Made by a program: the position numbers and the translations under genes. A stretch of DNA of 64,000 nt from Aristolochia californica. Lineage: Eukaryota; Streptophyta; Magnoliopsida; Piperales; Aristolochiaceae. Under the pieces are notes generated by a model. That model did not search any database. It had not been told where the DNA came from and saw only the letters and a program-made list of their open reading frames with translations. Shown in pieces: positions 21,068 through 33,500 of this stretch. The DNA is taken from NCBI GenBank assembly GCA_029961685.1, contig JARWKL010000009.1, positions 22,563,237-22,627,236 of the forward strand. Direction: 5' to 3'. Positions within the stretch are counted from its first letter, which is position 1. Every line of letters begins with the position of its first letter.

Positions 21068-24017
21068 ATAAAGATATAATTTTCGGGTACTGTTGTGCCT
21101 CTTTCCGTATAGAATCCAACAAGAGAGCTCTGGGCTGACTTATGGCATGTAATTGCGGCTCTGGAATGTCCCAACGAGATAAAGCATCAGCCCCTACATT
21201 CAAACTCCCAGGTTTATACTCTACAGTAAAGTCAAACCCCATAAGTTTACTTAACCAATGCTGCTGCGGTGAGGTAGTGAGGCGTTGTTCAAGCAGATAC
21301 TTGAGGTTGCAATGATCAGTGCGAATCAGCAATGGGGGCCCCCAGGGATAAGGATGCCAATGTTGTATAACTTTTGCTAATCCGATCAGTTCCCTCTTAT
21401 AAGCTGCTAACTTGTGGTGGTGCTGGCCAAGTTGGCGGCTAAAATAAGCAACCGGGTGTCCCTGTTGTGTAACACTACACCAATACCGCCCCCCCGAAGC
21501 ATCACTTTTCACAACAAATGACTCATCAAAGTCGGGTAACTGCAAAACTGGGGCGGATGATAAGGCCTCTTTCAATTGCTGAAAGGAATGAGCCGCTGTC
21601 TCCGACCAAGTAAATGCATTTTTCTTGAGAAGGTTGTTGAGCGGAGCTGCAATTTGGCCATAGCTACGAATAAATTTTCTGTACTACCCAGCTAGGCCCA
21701 AAAATTCCCTTAAGGCTGTAATGGATGTGGGAAGAGGCCAATCTATGATGGCTTGTATCTTGCTCTGGTCTACTTTCACCCCAACTGCTGAAATAACGTG
21801 GCCTAAGTATGCCACTTCTGAAGTTCCCATAGAACATTTGGACTGATTTATAATCAAATGATGTGAGTAGATAAGAGAAAATACCTGGTGAAGGTGTTGA
21901 AGATGCTCATCCCAACTATTGCTATAGACCAAAATATCGTCGAAAAATACCAAAACGTATTTCCTCAAGAGGGAGGAAAATACCTCATTCATGAGGGCCT
22001 GGAAGGTGGAACGTGCATTTGAGAGACCAAATGGCATTACAAGGAACTCGAAAAGGCCATAATGCATGCGGAATGCTGTTTTCTCCACATCTGATGGGTG
22101 AACTCGGATTTGATGATAGCCAGATTTCAAATCGAGTTTGGTAAAAATAGTAGCACCATGTAGCTCATCTAGCAACTCGTCCACCATTGGAATGGAAAAT
22201 TTATCTTCAATGGTATGCGCATTGAGTTGCCTATAATCCACACAAAACCTCCATGACTTATCATGCTTGCCGACCAGTAACACAGGTGACAAAAAAGGAG
22301 ACCTACTGGGCTGAATAATACACTGGGCTAGCATCTGCTAGCACTGCCTTTCAATCTCATCCTTTTTTAAGTGGTGGTAATGATAAGGACACACCGCTAC
22401 AGGCTCAGTGCCCATTTTCAAATGGATACGGTGATCACAGTGCCTCATTGGAGGTAGAGCAGTAGGTTCCTGAAAGATATCCTCAAAGTCTGTAAGTAAT
22501 TAAGATACCTTATAGTTGGCCGTGGTCTGGACCTGAACAACCTGTAGTGCGGAGGGCACTGGTGCTTGGGTGCCATGCAATATAATATGATGGTGGTCCT
22601 CTATAAAGGACATGGTTAGAGTTTGAAAATCCCATAGTATTGGCCCCAACAGTTGTAGCCATTTAATTCCCAGTACCAAATCGAATCCTGAAAGTTGAAT
22701 CACCAGGAAATCTGCAATAAATGCAGTCCCTCAATATCAAAGTGTGTGGCTGGAGATATGCCCACACTAGTAATTTTAGCCCCATTGGCTACTGATACAG
22801 AAAGGCCAGTCTGTTGCTGGACTACTAACCTAAGTTGTTCTGCTGCCGGTTGACTGATGAAATTATGTGTACAACCCGAGTCAACTAAAGCCAGTAACTA
22901 TAGATGATGTAACTGGGCTTTAACTTGCATGGTACTAGAACTGCGTAGACTAGTCATGGCATGAAGGGAAATCTCTGGACCCTCTTGGTCTATCTCCACA
23001 ATCTCCTCCTTTGGTAGTAAGTCATCACCATCCTCCCACAGACATATACTGAATAATTTTTTGCAATGGTGACTATGTACATATTGTTCATCACAGTAAA
23101 AACAAAGCCCCTTGGCCTTTCTCTGATCCAATTCCTGTCTGTTCAGTTTTTTGAAGTAAGGAGCATGTGGAGCCCAGTTAGACTTGTCTGGGCGTGGGGC
23201 AGCACTGGCTCCAGAACGTGGAGGTCCATAATAAGGGGTTGGCACAGTGGCATTGTGCCTTCCTGGCCAAGCTGGTTTTCTGACCAGTGACTCCTTTAGA
23301 ACACGGTGCTTGTGCTCCCGCAATAAAAGTATGAACATACTGGGTGTGAATGAGAAACTGGTTTGCTCTGGCTAACCTTTTTTGGAGGTATTTTGGTACA
23401 CCTCTAGTGATCCAGTTTGCTTGTAATTGATTAATTCGCCCAATGGATTGCTACTAGCTGGGGGACCAAAGCTCATCATTCAAGACTGCCAAAAGGTTGC
23501 CCAATTCTGAACCAGTGGGTCATTTCGGAATTGGTGGTACCATAGAAGCGCTTCATCGAGCATGTGGTAGGCGACCAAATAAACTTTTTCATTCGCAAGT
23601 GTTTTTTGATGATAAAAGAACTTATCACACTTGCTTAACCAAATCAAGGGGTCCTTAGACCCATCATACGTAGGAAATTCAAGTTTTAAATACCTGGGAA
23701 CCGTATTTGGTCCCTGAGCGCACGCCCTAGATGGGGATTGTGATGACACATTGGTGGTGGTGGGGGAGGTGGTGGGTGAAATTGATGGTGGTCGGCCGGT
23801 AGTTGTGCTCGTGTACCATTGTCATCTTGTCGCCGGAGGAGAGCTTGGATGGCGGCATCCATGGATTTAATGGCTTCACGCAGGTCAGAGGTTGTCTAAC
23901 GCACTTCTTCTAGGGATTGAGCCTGAAGGTCTATCCTCTGTCGATTATCTTCAACTAATTGTCTCAAATCCTCAGGGGAACAGGAATCCCCAAGGGTGGA
24001 CCTATCTGATACCAAGA
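21068..24017 (-). pseudogene. Element A gag, protease, RT and RNase H (inverted segment)
   Basis: Minus-strand blocks: primer-binding site TTGGTATCAGA (about 24005-24015). Gag runs 23990-22898, with LEFPTYDGSKDPLIWL and the knuckle GLCFYCDEQYVHSHHCK. Protease/linker follows (FDLVLGIKWLQLLGPILWDF, 22703-22640). RT (22334-21684) has [30 protein letters not shown] and FFDDILVYS. RNase H runs 21575-21068 (VEYKPGSLNVGADALSRW). Stops and frameshifts separate the blocks. It ends exactly at TRIM1; its 3' continuation is at 27612. Confidence 0.88.
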
Positions 24018-24451
24018 TGTTAGGTTCTTCCCGAGCCATGGATCAAGTCACCCTTCTTTCCTCTCTTCCCTCCATATTGGTTCTTAACGCTGGAAGAAGA
24101 TTCTTGTTTCTTGAACGTGGAATGATGGAAATCGAATAGAATGATTGAGCTTTGAAGGAAGCTCGACCTGGACCTTAGAGGGAGAATCCAACCTAGACCT
24201 CTGAGGGAGAATCTATCTTGTTTACTCTAATTTTCTCAATACTTGCTTTCTCCTTCACTTGACGTCCCCCTAAATAGGGTTGAGAACGGAATTACAAAAA
24301 TGACCCATAGGTCAAGTGGTTCACGCCATATTACATCTAAACCAACCCAAAGTAAACCAAACCAAACCAAATGAAATTACATTAAAAGTAAATTGACATA
24401 ATTTAATTCCTATGCCTATTGATAACTCGTAATGCAATGGAGTCCATAACA
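24018..24451 (-). repeat. 5' LTR of element A (434 bp, now inverted)
   Basis: Plus-strand reading TGTTAGGTTCTTCCCG to GAGTCCATAACA. It has the same length as its partner at 28957-29390 but the opposite orientation. It is followed by CCAGG (24452-24456), the reverse complement of CCTGG found at 29391-29395. Confidence 0.92.
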
Positions 24452-24456
24452 CCAGG

Positions 24457-24877
24457 TACACAAAATTTGATTTTCCCACCTTCACTAGGTCTGACGACCC
24501 CTTAATTTTGTTACACAGGTGTGAAATATTTTTGTTTTCCAATCAAGGAACAACAGACTTGGATAAGGTGAGCTTGTCTGCCTTCCACATGCTCAATGAA
24601 GCATAACTATGGTTTCATCAAGTCGAATTGGAGAGATTGGCATTAGATTAGGAAGAATTTAAGGAGCTATGCACTATACGGTTTGGACCACTTCTCTACA
24701 ACAACCCATCGGGGGATTTGGATTTATTAAGACAGAATGGATCTGTGGAAAATTATTGAAAACAATTTCAAGAAAAATTAGCTTGAGCAAGCAAGATGGT
24801 TAGAGTCGACCAGCATGTAAGTTTTTTTATAGCAGGCCTTAATGAATCTTTGAAGTTGGAGGGGTGTGTGTGTGTGC

Positions 24878-24953
<76 letters not shown>

Positions 24954-27286
24954 GGAGTGGGTGGTTGTGGCATTTCTCCTCAAGTATCTTTCTCAACAGT
25001 ACCTCCACAAATAATACTTTGATTACTGGTTTGGTAGAAAATACAAAGCCCAGCAGTAAAACATCCCAATATATATGAAAATTAAACAAATTAGAGATGG
25101 TGGATCGACGGGCAAGGAACTTATGTTATAATTTTTATGAACTTACATGACAGGACACCAATGTAAAAAATTGTTTTGGTTAGAGTTAGATATATTGGAA
25201 GAAGAGGACACGACTGAAGAACCTCTAGAGGAGACCAAACCAACAATTTTCTTGAATGCAATTACTGGACAGCGGTCTGCCTAAACAATGCAAGTTTGGG
25301 AAATGGTTCAAGCACAACCTCTGGTGGGGTTAGTAGACTCAGGAAGTACCCACAATTTTTTAAGCATGACGATTGTTAAACATCTTCAACTTGAGATCCA
25401 ACCTCATCCAATTGCCTCGGTTTCAGTTGCAAATGGAGACAAAGTCGCTAGCTATGGGGTTAGCAAGGCGGTAAAGTTTTCTATTGGTACCACTCATTTT
25501 ACTACTGAATTTTTTGTCATACCATTAGTTGGATTAGATATGGTACTGGGAATCAAATGGTTGCAAACCTTGGGCCCAATTTTTTGGGATTTTGCTACTT
25601 TAACTATGAATTTTGTGTCTTGGGGCGCGCCAAGTAATGTTACCGGGCAGACAAGCTGAAATGGTAGAACAACTCCACTTACTCCACAAGCAGACCCCAC
25701 CGGGCAGCACTTTAGAGAAATTATTGGAAGAGTTTCTAGACTTGTTTCAGGAACCTTCCGGGCTGCCTCCTTTGCGACATTGTGATCATATAATTTGTAT
25801 GAAAACCGGATCAGATGTAGTGATGGTCAGACCCTATAGGTATCCACACCTCCAAAAGGATGAAATTGAACACCAATGCAAATTAATGCTGAAACAAGGC
25901 TTCATTTGACCCAATTGGTCACAATTCTCCTCTCCAGTCCTCCTCATTAAGAAACATGATGGCACTTGGAGATTTTGTTTGGAATATAGAGAATTGAATG
26001 TGAAAACCTTAAAGGATAAGTTTCCTATACTAGTGGTGGATGAACTCCTAGATGAATTGCATGGCTCACGGGTTTTCACAAAATTAGACTTACGATCTGG
26101 GTACCATCAAATTAGAATGCATCCGACAGACATTGAGAAAACATCCTTCCACACTCATCACGGGCATTTTGAATTTGTGGTAATGTCGTTTAGGTTGTCC
26201 AATGCCCCATCCACCTTCCAGGCATTAATGAACAAGGTATTCTGTGACTATCTCCAAAAATTTGTACTTGTATTCTTTGATGATATATTAATTTACAGCT
26301 AGTCATGAGACTAGCATTTAGAGGAATTACGGGTTGTATTTCAATTACTCCGGGCACACCAGGTTTATTTAAAACACTCCAATTGCTCCTTTGCCAAGCC
26401 ACATGTGGCATATCTAGACCATATTATATCAGATGTAGGGGTAGCCATGGATTCAAAAAATATTCAAGCAATTTTGGAGTGGCCACAGCCTCAAACTATT
26501 TCAGCTTCGAGAGGGTTTTTGGGGTTAGTAGGATACTATCGAAAATTCATAAAAAATTATGGACAACTGGCAGCATCATTGACCAGCCTACTAAAGAAAA
26601 ATGCCATCAACTGGAGTGAAATGACATCACTATCCTTTCAAGCTTTCAAACTAGCACTCACGTCCGCCCCAGTTCTGAAACTACTTGATTTTAATGAGTT
26701 ATTTTTGGTGGAGTGTGACATGTCCAGTAGGGGCATTGAGGCCGTTCTTCAGCAAAACAACCATCCCAGTGCTTTTTTCAGCAGACAATTAGCAGAAAGG
26801 CATTAAAAATTGGGCAGCATATGAAAGGAAACTGATTGGTTTGGCCAAGGCGGTTCAACACTGGCGACCTTATTTGTGGGGACGTGCATTTCTCATACAC
26901 ACAGATCATAGTAGTCTAAAAATTTTTATCGAACAACACCTTATTACTTCTCCACAATAGCATTGGATCAGTAAGTTGATGTGGTTTGATTTTTTCATGG
27001 AATATCAAGCCATTAAATTAAACAAGGTGGCCGATGCGTTGTAAAGGTGTTGGGAGGACCAACAACTCATCTATGTAGTGAGCCAACCTCGTTCTCTCCT
27101 ATTAGAATTGGTTAAAGAGGAAATTCAAAATACTTCCACCTTCCAAGATCTGCACAAACAGATTACTGAAGGGGCTATGGACTTGAACTGGTCCACCCAG
27201 GATAATCTCATCCTCTAAAAAAACCATATTTACTTACCTCACACTTCCTCCTTGATTGCTGCAGTTCTCTCTGCCTACCATGATAG
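24457..27286 (+). pseudogene. Element B gag (3' part), protease, RT and RNase H (inverted segment)
   Basis: Plus-strand blocks: Gag, with stops (about 24570-24860, FHMLNEA then LWFHQVELERLALD). A TG/G microsatellite has expanded inside gag. Protease (25288-25659) has LVDSGSTHNFLSM and LDMVLGIKWLQTLGP. RT (25740-26302) has [15 protein letters not shown] and FFDDILIYS. RNase H runs 26405-27280. It ends exactly at TRIM2 in the integrase entry region (AYHDS). It is a relative of element C. Confidence 0.87.
24861..24953 (+). repeat. (TG)n-(G)n microsatellite within element B gag
   Basis: About 60 bp of TG repeats followed by about 30 G. The poly-glycine, poly-proline and poly-histidine open frames over it are artefacts. 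Confidence 0.95.
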
Positions 27287-27611
27287 TGTTATGGTCCTGG
27301 GGTTAAGTACCTATGTCTTCCGCTCCTAATAGGCCGGTCTTTTGGGTAGTATTGGCTAGGTGCTTAACATTTGGTATCAGAGCTAGCGTTGCGTCCCGAC
27401 TTCGAATCCCGGCCCCTCCAAAAATGGATGCGGGTGGTCAAGCGCCTGGACTGACCTGGGTTCGACCTGGCTCCGGTTGTTCTGTTGTGGTAGCCTCCGC
27501 AGTCATCGGCTTGGGGAAGGGCGGGGTACTGTTAGGGTCCTGGGTTAAGTACTTATGTCTTCCGCTCCTAACAGGTCTGTCTTTTGGGTAGTATTGGCTA
27601 GGTGCTTAACA
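27287..27611 (+). mobile_element. TRIM2, 83-bp LTRs
   Basis: LTRs 27287-27369 and 27530-27611, primer-binding site TTTGGTATCAGAGC, purine tract GGGGAAGGGCGGGG. Left flank GATAG (27282-27286), right flank TTTAT (27612-27616); these do not match each other. It is close in sequence to TRIM1 and in the same (direct) orientation. Confidence 0.93.
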
Positions 27612-28956
27612 TTTATATCATGAGATCCAGCAAGGGACAGCGGCAACCCATTGGATGGTTCAGGACAATTTGGTCCTATACAAAAACAAAATCTTTCTAC
27701 ACCACACGTCCCCACTGATTCCCAACATTTTATCCTCCTTCCATGACAGTACACATGAGGGCCGACAAAAAACTTATTTCCGGATCAGTCAGGAATTTTA
27801 TTGGAGGGGCATGAAGCACAGCATAACCGATTATGTGGCAGCTTGTCAGATTTGTCAAAAGAATAAAGCTGAATCATTAAGTCTAACTGGTCTGGTCTAA
27901 TATTTCCATGGATTTCATAGATGGACTTCCCTCTTCGTAAGGAAAATCCATTATCTTTGTAGTGGTTAATAGTTTCTCAAAGTATGGCCACTTCATCCCT
28001 CTGGCGCATCCTTACACTTCAGCTCACGTCGCTCAGCTCTTTGTGGATAATATTGTACGCTTACATGGGATGCCGAATTCCATTACCAGTGACAGGGATG
28101 TCATCTTTACTAGTACATTCCGGAAAGAACTATTCAAGCTGCAGGGCACAACATTAGCATTCTCTTCAGCCTACCATCCGTAGACAGATGGTCAGATAGA
28201 GGTCGTCAACAGTACAATTGAGATGTATCTTCATTGTTTCATGGGGGATTCACCTAAAAGGTGGGTTAAGTGGCTCGTCTAGACTGAATTCTGTTACAAC
28301 ACCTCCTACCACAGTGCACTTGAAACAACACCATTCAAGGTAGTATATGGTAGAGACCCGCCCAGCCTTTTATCATATGAACCGGGGGCCTCCAAGGTCG
28401 CCACTTTGGACCAAGAATTAGCCGAAAGAGACACCTTGCTCACTGAGGTGCGTACTCATCTCCAGGAGGCACAACATACTATGAAGTTGTATTATGACAA
28501 GAAGCACTGGGAAGTTTTCTTTTCTCCAGGTGATTATGTATGGTTGTGTCTCCAACACTACAGGCAGCTGTCGCTGACAGCCTCCAAACTCCACAAGCTC
28601 TCTCCAAAGTACTATGGTCCCTTGCAGGTTATGGACCGCATTGGTACAGTTTCCTAGCACTTGTAGCTTCCGCCAGAGGCCAGGATTCACAATGTGTTTC
28701 ATGTCTCCCAACTGAAGGCCTTCCAGGGTGATTCTCCCTTGCTGCACACACCTCTGCCCCCACTACATGAGGGACGTGTCCTTTCTACTCCAGCACAGGT
28801 ATTACAAGCTCGCCGCATTCAGGGCGATTGGGAGATCCTAGTCCAATGGGCTGATGCGGATCCCAGTGACACAACATGGGAGCCAGTGGCTGCGTTCCAC
28901 ACCCTCTACCCCTACTTCAAGCTTGAGGACAAGCTCTTTCTCCATGAGGGGGGTGA
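27612..28956 (+). pseudogene. Element A integrase and chromodomain
   Basis: 27660-27900 is the integrase zinc-binding region (HDSTHEG, CQICQKNK). 27962-28183 is the core, but VVDRFSKY is VVNSFSKY here, so the first catalytic Asp is Asn. SDRDVIF and a Glu-containing DGQIEVVN remain. 28406-28657 and 28694-28990 give the C-terminal module and chromodomain-like tail. A purine tract CATGAGGGGGGTGA precedes the LTR. Several in-frame stops are present. Confidence 0.88.
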
Positions 28957-29390
28957 TGTTATGGACTCCATAGCATCACGAGTTATCCACAGGCATAGGA
29001 ATTAAATTATGTCAATTTACATTTAATGTAATTTCATTTGGTTTGGTTTAGTTTACTTTGGGTTGGTTTAGATGTAATGTGGCGTGAACCACTTGACCTA
29101 TGGGTCACTTTTGTAATTCCGTCCTCAACCCTATTTAGGGGGATGTCAAGGGAAGGAGAAAGCAAGTATTGAGAAAATTAGAGTAAACAGGTCAGATTCT
29201 CCCTTAGAGGTCTAGGTCGGATTCTCCCTCTGAGGTTCAGGTCGAGCTTCCTTCAAAGATCAATCATTCTATTCGATTTTCATCATTCCACGTTCAAGAA
29301 ACAAGAATCCTCTTCCAGCACCAAGAACCAATATGGAGGGAAGAGAGGAAAAAAGGGTAACTCGATCCATGGCTCGGGAAGAACCTAACA
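28957..29390 (+). repeat. 3' LTR of element A (434 bp)
   Basis: TGTTATGGACTCCATAGC to GAAGAACCTAACA, followed by the target duplication CCTGG (29391-29395). Confidence 0.93.
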
Positions 29391-29662
29391 CCTGGGCACA
29401 GAACCTCCACCCTACGTAGGGAAATTTGTGCACCCTGCAGACTGTTCTCCCCATATTTTGTACGAGTTATCTTCCACCCTTCGATCAAGGGGGCGATTTA
29501 TTCAAGCCACTATCTCTAAAACCTTGTTCTCCATCTTTTGTCCGAGTCTGGTCTCCCATGCTGCCATTCGCACTTCATTGTCTGCTTGCATCTCTTTGAC
29601 AATGGCTCTCAACTCGTCACTATTGGATGAATCCTCCATGTTACCCTACTCTGATACCAAGT
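29391..29662 (-). pseudogene. Element B gag 5' end with primer-binding site
   Basis: Minus-strand Gag start near 29640 (MEDSSNSDELRAIVKEMQAD), resembling the Gag start of element C. 29649-29662 is the ACTTGGTATCAGAG primer-binding site. It is cut at 29391 by element A. Confidence 0.8.
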
Positions 29663-30004
29663 TGTTATGGTCTCTAGTCATGGATCTTGTAAAACGGCGT
29701 TGCGGAAAAGGATCCAATGTTGGGTCCTAACGATTTAGAACAAGAAGAGAAGAAATAAAGCAGGTTCGTTGAAGGTAACCTGGACCTTTGGGTTCATTGA
29801 TGAGAACTCCAATCCTAGGGTTCATTGAGGAGAACTCCAATCCCTGGTTTAGGTAAATCAAGACTTGACCTTTTTCCCTTCCTTACACCCCCTAAGTAGG
29901 GTTCACACTAACAAGGTTCAATAGAAATTATAGATATGCCCCTCCACAGCACTTAACTTAATAACTAACTAATTGACTCAACCACAACGCCTTTGAATGA
30001 CTAG
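29663..30004 (-). repeat. 5' LTR of element B, outer end lost
   Basis: Plus-strand reading TGTTATGGTCTCTAGTC onward, matching 19147-19470. Similarity stops at about 30004, so the outer ~25 bp and any target duplication are gone. Confidence 0.85.
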
Positions 30005-30409
30005 GCAGAGCTAGTCCATGATCTCTGCCATGAATAACTGCTATGTTGCTGTTTCTGGAGACTCAATGATCATCCAACCCATTACATTTGTCAGAAGTCT
30101 CGTTGATTGATTATCTCCTCCAGCTAGTGACAACCTTATTCGTTGATGGAAGCTTTTCTTTTGGAAACTCATTACAAATTGTCTTCCCACTTTAGGAGGA
30201 CAATGACGTTGGCTGATTGATCCCACCAGCTTTGTTGTTGTTTTTTGGAGGACGAAGACCTCGCTATTTTTGGTTCTCTCTAGTTCATCACCGGTGGCCG
30301 CGATGATTCCTCTCTGCTCTCATAGCTCTCCCTCTCTGTTCGGCTACGATCGCCATGGGGAAGACGATGAATATTTCTAAAATAAAATGCCAAGTTAGGT
30401 AAGTCGATT
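30005..30409. other. Unassigned sequence
   Basis: No convincing gene, LTR or repeat recognised. Confidence 0.4.
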
Positions 30410-31358
30410 TAATTTGTTGGGTCAACCCAACGAACCAAGCTGACCCATCTCACTGCTATCGAGTTGCAGTAGCATGACGGAGTCAACTTGGACCAACTCG
30501 ACTTCTGTCAACTCGGGTCCGGGTCAACTTGACTCGATCCACTTGTTTCCACCCTTAGTTATATGTGTCTGGGTCCCGAGTTCTATATTTATTTCTTCTG
30601 TGACTCAGCTATATTGGTCTACTACTTGACTTGGCTTCACTTGGTCCCCAGTCTCCAACTGGATTATTATCTTGAAATATTGGCAACTTATTACTTGGTT
30701 TCAGCATATTATTTGGTGCAGCTTCATTATTCTAATGGACTCTTTGTGGAATATTTCGTGGGTCCTTTTTAAGGATTTTAATTATTTGGTACGTATTATT
30801 TTGGCCGAGGCCCATTTCAACTATTTCTATTGTATCTCTCTGATTGAAACATTATTATTGAAGGACTTCTCAATTGTTGATTGTATTCAACATTGGTTAT
30901 TCTCATGAAGAAGAAATCATATGGTGGCCCTAGAATATTATCTTCCGATGATTAACTTTTACCCTCTTATTTGGTAATTTTACTCCTACTATTTAAGAGT
31001 CAGTGCCCTATGAAGGGACATTGATGGAGGAGTTTCTTACTACACTTCTGAGCAATGCCTATAGACCCACTAGCTATAGTGAATAGGAGAATGCTCAACA
31101 TCCAGCATGATTTAAGTCTATTATCCACCCAAGAGTTGTTTTATTAGCTATCCTAAGAAAGTGGATTGACTCTATGCCCCACAATAGGGCTACTTTTACG
31201 CCTGTGAAATTGAGCGGAAAATATTTTGACTATGACCATTTAACTAGAGTATGGAGCGATGTCTTAAGGCTAGGAGTGATTTTACTCTCTTTTATATTAT
31301 GTCAGTTGGGTCTCTTGGAAAAGAACAAAGAGACCACCAACTTGAGGGGGAGTGTTGG
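30410..31358 (+). mobile_element. LARD-type element J, left part
   Basis: Non-coding, similar to the internal region of element K (2660-3600), including CGGGTCAACTTGACTCG, TATATGTG and GAGTGTTGG. It is interrupted by copia G at 31358/31359. Its continuation is at 39988. Confidence 0.65.
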
Positions 31359-31750
31359 TGTAGAATTTAGGATCCCATGTAGAGGACATAGATCAACCAA
31401 AAAGAAGAAGAGGAAGGAGAAGAGAGGAAGAACAGATCAACTAAAAAAGGGAGAGAGTTTGGACTAGGAGGAAGGAGAGGTGCGCCGACCAAGGGAAGGA
31501 GGGAGGCTGGACGAATTTTGGAGAAAGGAGGAGAGAGCGTCAATACTCTACCTCTTAGCCAATGTCTTTATTTATAGCTTTTACAATGCCCTTAGAGCTA
31601 CAACTTTTTAAAAGAAGAGACATAAAAAGGACAAGTATTTACACCTTCATGCCACCTTTATGAGAAGCATCCTATATTACCCATATGCCATCACTTAGAC
31701 GTGTGGGCTTCCTTGCCTTGGACACGTGGGTTTGAGCCCATCTTCTAACA
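31359..31750 (-). repeat. 3' LTR of copia G
   Basis: TGTAGAATTTAGGATCC to ATCTTCTAACA on the plus strand. It is the partner of 39604-39987. Confidence 0.9.
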
Positions 31751-31757
31751 CTCCCCC

Positions 31758-33500
31758 TCAAGCTGGAGGACAAAAAACATCATAAATACCCAGCTTGCCA
31801 TATATAAATGATAGGATTTTAGATGAAACTCGTTTAGTAGGGATATCAGCTACTTGTTCTTGTATTGAAACATGTTTGAAGGAGATTATACTCGCTTGAA
31901 ATTTCTCCCGTATAAAGTGGCAATCCACTTCAATATGTTTGGACCTTTCATGGAAGATTGGGTTTGAAGTAATATGAATGACTTCTTGGTTATCACAGTG
32001 TATATTCATGGGACCGCCTTTATAAAATCCTAATTCGGTAAGAAGGGTCCTGATCCATAGGAATTCACTAACTGTGTGGGCCATAGCTCTGTATTCTACT
32101 GCGGCACAAGATCTTGCAACCACATTTTGCTTCTTACTTCACCATGTAACTAGGTTCCCTCCAACAAAAGTAAAATATCTAGACGTAGACTTCCTATCAT
32201 TAGGTGATCCAACCCAATCTGTATGTGAGAAACCTTCTATGTTGAAGTGGCCATGTTTTTCATAAAATAATACTTTTCCCGGGGCTCCTTTTAAGTTTCG
32301 TAATATTCTCTCCAAGGCCTGCCAGTGGGTAAGTTGTGGTTTATGCATGTACTAACTCACCACGCTTAGAGCATATGATATGTCTGGTCTAGTTATCGTG
32401 AGGTAGATTAGTTTGCCCACAAGTATTTGATATTTACCAATATCAATATCTTCTCCAGTTGATGCACATAATTTTACATTCGTATCAATAGGTGTGTCAA
32501 CTGGTCGACGCCCCTTCATTCATGTTTCTTTGAGGAGGTCCCAAACATACTTCCGTTGAGACAATATTATCCCATGTTTGGATTGAAGAACTTCAATGCC
32601 CAAAAATAATTTAGTCCCAGATCTTTAGTTTTGAATTTCTGACATATCATATTTTTTACCTCTTGTATCCTATGTGCATCATTGCCAGTTGAGATAATGT
32701 CATCAACATATATAGCCAATAATATTTTTCCTTTTGAGGTATCATTAAAGTATACCGAATGATCTACTGTGCACCGATGAAAGCTAACCATAGTAGTGGT
32801 TGGCTAAAAATTTTAAACCAAGCCCGAGGGGACTGTTTAAGCCCATATAAGGACTTTTGTAATCGGCATATAGACTCCCCCTCAACCACATAACCAGGTG
32901 GTTGAATCATATAAATTTCCTCATGGATATCCCCATTTAGGAAGGAATTCTATACATCGAGTAGATATACGGGCTATGATGAGTTAGTAGCAAGAGATAA
33001 TAGGATACGTACCAAATTTAACTTGGCAACACAAGAAAAGGTCTCCTCATAATCCACTCCATAACGCTGAGGGTATACTTTAGCAATGAGTCAGATTTTA
33101 AGTCGAGCAATGGATCCATCCGGATTATGTTTAACCGAAAACACCCATTTATAACCGACTGGTTTTTTTCCTTTTGGGATCGGTGCTAAGTGCCGGTTTG
33201 ATTCTCATAGACATGCATTTTCTCATCTGTAGCCGCCTTCCTTCCTGGATGTTTATAGGACTAGGAATTGAAGTAGAAAATGAGATGCAAGGAACTTAAA
33301 GCCTTTGGAAGTTAAACGATGGTGAGACATAAAGTTGGATATAGGGTGAAAAGTAATACATGAACAGGGTTCTTTTCTTAAAGAAATAGGACGAGTATCA
33401 AATTCTGGACCAAACATAGGAGGGGATGGAGTTACCTCGGGTGGATACAAAAAATCTACAGGTGAGGTGTCGGGCGGTGCTTCAAGGGGCTAAGTAATAT
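31758..33500 (-). pseudogene. Copia G RT and RNase H
   Basis: 32348-31758 encodes the RNase H (AAVEYRAMAHTVSEFLWI, HCDNQEVIHI, HIEVDCHFIREK). 32791-32567 has IYVDDIISTGND, the copia YVDD box. 33250-32800 holds broken upstream RT with in-frame stops. In an active element it would copy RNA to DNA in cytoplasmic particles; this copy is dead. Confidence 0.85.

Larger units (their letters stand above)
21068..27286. other. 6.2-kb inverted segment between two TRIMs
   Basis: Inverting this block in silico pairs CTATC with CTATC around TRIM1 (both sides of element B), TTTAT with TTTAT around TRIM2 (both sides of element A), and CCTGG with CCTGG around element A. It also puts both LTRs of A in the same orientation and lets the RNase H to integrase frame of both elements read through. 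The present order breaks all of these. See the findings. Confidence 0.85.
19147..30004 (-). mobile_element. Ty3/gypsy chromovirus, element B, with nested A, two TRIMs and an inversion
   Basis: LTRs at 19147-19505 (3') and 29663-30004 (5', outer end lost) frame a minus-strand element. In order from 5': primer-binding site ACTTGGTATCAGAG (29649-29662), gag start 29660-29391, then element A inserted with target duplication CCTGG. The rest of gag, protease, RT and RNase H now lies inverted at 24457-27286 (plus). Integrase and chromodomain are at 20741-19506. The layout only makes sense if 21068-27286 has been inverted. Confidence 0.85.

Noticed and set aside
24768..25089. Frames encoding poly-Pro/poly-His/poly-Gly
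   Set aside because: Translations of the (TG)n-(G)n microsatellite.
20742..27611. Inversion by simple homologous recombination between TRIM1 and TRIM2
   Set aside because: Such inversion needs inverted repeats, but both TRIMs read in the plus direction and both are intact.
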